In this document: one piece after another, positions 6,361-7,439 of the stretch
How positions within the stretch are numbered: position 1 is the first letter of the stretch
How the letters are laid out: each line of letters begins with the position of its first letter
NCBI GenBank assembly: GCA_964372115.1
Contig: CAYJPN010000065.1
Span: 1 to 7,439 of the forward strand
From: CG2-30-36-16 sp964372115
Lineage (GTDB): Bacteria > Bacteroidota > Ignavibacteria > Ignavibacteriales > Ignavibacteriaceae
Direction of reading: 5' to 3'
Length of the DNA: 7,439 bases
The notes under the pieces: model-generated
Told to the model about the DNA's origin: nothing
Database searches by the model: none
What the model saw: only the letters and a program-made list of their open reading frames with translations
Position numbers and translations under genes: made by a program

Positions 6361-6463
6361 CAAATATAACCCTTGCTTTTTGCGTATGTAAAAAGTAGAA
6401 GGAAATTTTTAAAAATAAAATTAACTGCGTGTTGTTTTTTTACATAACACGCCGTTATATTTG
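6361..6463 (+). repeat. Right block, copy B: complete compact attC-like site
   Basis: CAAATATAAC (6361-6370) is the exact reverse complement of GTTATATTTG (6454-6463). Inside these boxes TATGTAAAAA (6385-6394) pairs perfectly with TTTTTACATA (6437-6446), and GCG (6382-6384) can pair with CGC (6450-6452) across three extra bases on the right. A 103 bp imperfect palindrome with AAC…GTT ends is within the normal attC size range. An alternative local hairpin, GCGTGTTGT/ATAACACGC (6427-6435/6444-6452), competes with this fold. The same CAAATATAAC also ends cassette 5 at 7144-7153. Confidence 0.7.
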
Positions 6464-6476
6464 CTACAAAAATAGG

Positions 6477-6505
6477 TTGAAAGTTTCTACTGAGGTCCCT
6501 ATATT
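6477..6505 (+). promoter_or_regulatory. Predicted sigma70-type promoter of the toxin-antitoxin cassette
   Basis: TTGAAA (6477-6482) and TATATT (6500-6505) are separated by 17 nt, a good match to the sigma70 -35/-10 arrangement. Transcription would start near 6512, about 38 nt before the antitoxin gene. The -10 box lies in the left arm of an inverted repeat, which fits autorepression. It is not the TTTG/TAnnTTTG form typical of Bacteroidota. Confidence 0.6.
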
Positions 6506-6532
6506 AGGTCTGTAGATAAGAGCTAATATAGG
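6498..6532 (+). promoter_or_regulatory. Inverted repeat, likely antitoxin operator
   Basis: CCTATATTAG (6498-6507) and CTAATATAGG (6523-6532) form a perfect 10 bp inverted repeat separated by 15 nt. It overlaps the predicted -10 box and lies just before an RHH antitoxin gene. RHH antitoxins commonly bind such repeats to repress their own operon. A stem-loop in the 5' leader is the alternative reading. Confidence 0.65.
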
Positions 6533-6549
6533 AACTATAAGAGGTCATA

Positions 6550-6783
6550 ATGCAACAAGCTAAAATAAGTTTTGATGAGAACCACATAAAATTTTTGAAC
6601 AAATATCAAGAACTTGGTTTCAAAGATAAAAGTTCATTAGTTCGTTCAGCTATTGAGCATTTTATTAAAACATTAGAAAAACAAAAACTGGCAAATTCAG
6701 CTAGACTATATGCTGAGATATATAAAGAAGATTCCGAATTAAGAGATTTGACAAACTCGGCAATTGAGGATTGGCCAAAATGA
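6550..6783 (+). CDS. Ribbon-helix-helix antitoxin of a MazF-type module
   Basis: The 77-residue protein begins with a short strand (QAKISF, residues 3-8), followed by two helices (about 10-21 and 25-43, the latter SSLVRSAIEHFIKTLEKQ), the MetJ/Arc-type ribbon-helix-helix DNA-binding fold. The acidic tail (YAEIYKEDSELRDLTNSAIEDWPK) is the kind of C-terminal segment RHH antitoxins use to wrap and block their toxin. It should neutralise the toxin encoded next and, with it, repress the promoter upstream. GAGGT at 6541-6545 lies 4 nt before the ATG. The stop overlaps the toxin start by 4 nt (ATGA at 6780-6783), the usual arrangement for coupled translation. The partner is RHH rather than the AbrB-type MazE, which is common among MazF homologues. 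Confidence 0.92.
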   Translation: MQQAKISFDENHIKFLNKYQELGFKDKSSLVRSAIEHFIKTLEKQKLANSARLYAEIYKEDSELRDLTNSAIEDWPK

Positions 6784-7136
6784 AATCAATTAAAAGAGGG
6801 ATGGTCATTGATATAGATTTAAATCCTGTAAAAAGTTCTGAAACTGGAAAAATAAGACCATGTATTGTTGTTACCAATGATGTTTACAATCAAAGGATTC
6901 CTGTAATTCAAGTTGTTCCAATTACTTCTTGGAACGAAAAAAAATCTCAAATACATACAAACGTTTTCTTAGAACCGTCAAAAGAAAGCGGACTCACCAA
7001 GAAATCCATCGCAGATTGCCTTCAGACAAGACCAATTGATTATCAATTTAGGTTAGTTAAAATTCGTGGCCAAATATCTGAAAATAAACTTACTGAAATA
7101 GATAGAGCATTAAAACTGGTATTTGATTTAATATAA
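6780..7136 (+). CDS. mazF: MazF/PemK-family mRNA endoribonuclease toxin
   Basis: The 118-residue protein has the MazF/PemK pattern from end to end: RGMVIDIDLNP (6-16), GKIRPCIVVTND (23-34), then VIQVVPIT (42-49), and a C-terminal helix (ENKLTEIDRALKLVF). Arg26 in the IRP motif and Thr49 in the PIT motif correspond to the conserved catalytic residues of the family, so the enzyme looks intact. MazF toxins cut single-stranded RNA at short sequence motifs in the cytoplasm and halt growth when free of antitoxin. I chose ATG 6780 over an in-frame TTG at 6771 because it gives the 4 nt overlap with the antitoxin stop, and GAGG (6766-6769) lies 10 nt upstream. Cleavage specificity cannot be read from the sequence. 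Such modules in integron cassettes are thought to select against loss of the array. Confidence 0.95.
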   Translation: MKSIKRGMVIDIDLNPVKSSETGKIRPCIVVTNDVYNQRIPVIQVVPITSWNEKKSQIHTNVFLEPSKESGLTKKSIADCLQTRPIDYQFRLVKIRGQISENKLTEIDRALKLVFDLI

Positions 7137-7143
7137 GCAGACT

Positions 7144-7191
7144 CAAATATAACCCGCCAATGCTAATGAACCATTTTCCGCGTTATGTTAG
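7144..7191 (+). repeat. Cassette 5 end box and possible compact attC-like site
   Basis: CAAATATAAC (7144-7153) is the exact reverse complement of the cassette 5 start (6454-6463), so the end of cassette 5 is clear. After it come CCGCC, AATG, a 9 nt loop, CATT, TTCCGC and GTTATGTTAG (7182-7191). This gives an attC-like order with 5 and 6 nt spacers but only a 4 bp stem. TAACCCGCCAAT is shared with site 1 (1333-1344). The true right box may instead lie outside the window. Confidence 0.5.
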
Positions 7192-7439
7192 TAATTGTTT
7201 ATACGTTCTTATTTATTGTTGGAGTTGGGAGCTTTTTGAAAAATTTAGATTAAATTGAGTTTAATTTTGTGAGTATATATTAGCCTTAGGCGTAGTTATT
7301 TAACAACCAGTGATGGATTAAAAAAGTTTTTATAAAAAGCAACAAGCTATTTTTTTACTCCGCGTCTGTTTATGTCGCTTCAATTTGGTTAAGCGAATAA
7401 CAGGATATCCCAATTATTAAGGGATACTATTTATCGTCA
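7192..7439 (+). other. AT-rich tail without a recognisable gene
   Basis: No frame with a credible start, length or protein character is visible before the window ends. If the box at 7182 is real, this is the start of a sixth cassette. If not, it is the interior of a long junction like 2109-2672, which is supported by the repeated 49 bp motif at its end and by weaker similarity just upstream of that motif (about 7345-7390 against 2415-2440). Confidence 0.5.
7391..7439 (+). repeat. 49 bp repeated motif, copy 2
   Basis: Matches 2501-2549 at 46 of 49 positions and runs to the window edge, so the repeat may continue. Both copies start at AAGCGAATAAC and carry GGATATCC and TCCC-N9-GGGA, which could form small hairpins. 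The preceding sequences are only weakly similar. Confidence 0.85.

Larger units (their letters stand above)
6109..6463 (+). repeat. Long composite attC-like junction (end of cassette 4)
   Basis: TATCCCGCTAAC (6109-6120) complements the cassette 4 start (3634-3645) at 11 of 12 positions, and GTTATATTTG (6454-6463) opens cassette 5. The 336 bp between the boxes is packed with hairpins: ATACC/GGTAT around ACCCCG/CGGGGT (6134-6177), ATGGC-ATA-GCCAT (6176-6188), ATCAC-TAT-GTGAT (6187-6199), ATCCA/TGGAT around CCCCG/CGGGG (6201-6236), a three-way junction closed by TAAGCC/GGCTTA (6241-6284), and CGGGAT/ATCCCG (6337-6354). A 67-codon frame at 6195-6398 runs through these hairpins and I do not regard it as a gene. 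Confidence 0.68.

Noticed and set aside
6195..6398. A 67-codon frame with a lipobox-like segment (FISVLTLTGC)
   Set aside because: It runs through several perfect hairpins and into the block shared with 2576-2663, has no ribosome binding site, and no equivalent frame exists in the sister junction. The hydrophobic-then-Cys pattern is probably chance in AT-rich DNA.

Overview
This 7.4 kb, AT-rich window reads as an integrase-less stretch of an integron-like gene-cassette array. Eight predicted genes, all on the + strand, fall into five units. Each unit starts with a G^TTRRRY-like box and ends with its exact or near-exact reverse complement (…YAAC), which opens a structured junction leading to the next unit. 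The five start/end pairs are 52-61/1327-1336, 1512-1520/2109-2117, 2664-2674/3449-3459, 3634-3645/6109-6120 and 6454-6463/7144-7153. Each pair matches itself beyond the core, which is what circularisable cassettes with attC sites should show. No integrase, transposase or confident attI is visible, so within the window this is a CALIN (cluster of attC sites lacking an integrase).

Layout: cassette 1 (53-1512) carries three genes with strong Shine-Dalgarno sites: an orphan protein and two small proteins each with two CxxC pairs (likely zinc ribbons). Cassette 2 (1513-2664) encodes a lipoprotein. Cassette 3 (2665-3634) encodes an unrecognised soluble 258-residue protein. Cassette 4 (3635-6454) encodes an 816-residue helical/TPR-like repeat protein, very large for a cassette cargo. 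Cassette 5 (6455 to about 7182) encodes a ribbon-helix-helix antitoxin and a MazF/PemK-family toxin with their own promoter and a palindromic operator; such modules are known to stabilise integron arrays.

The junctions are the most unusual part. Those after cassettes 1 and 3 share a fixed geometry (AAC-N9-AAG … CTT-N12-GTT, 178 and 177 bp between box starts) with unrelated spacers and an extra unpaired base or bases in the left arm, as in known attC sites. Those after cassettes 2 and 4 are much longer (549 and 336 bp). They share a 61-62 nt left block and a right block whose first 41 nt are identical, and they differ internally by gain or loss of self-complementary hairpins. A 49 bp motif recurs in the junction after cassette 2 and at the right edge of the window.

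Host: low GC, a lipoprotein of a type I associate with Bacteroidota, and several leaderless-looking or SD-less genes suggest Bacteroidota or a related FCB lineage. This is inference only. Cassette 1 has strong SD sites and cassette 5 a sigma70-like promoter, so the cargo may come from mixed sources. No functional link between the cassettes is implied; each is probably an independent accessory function.
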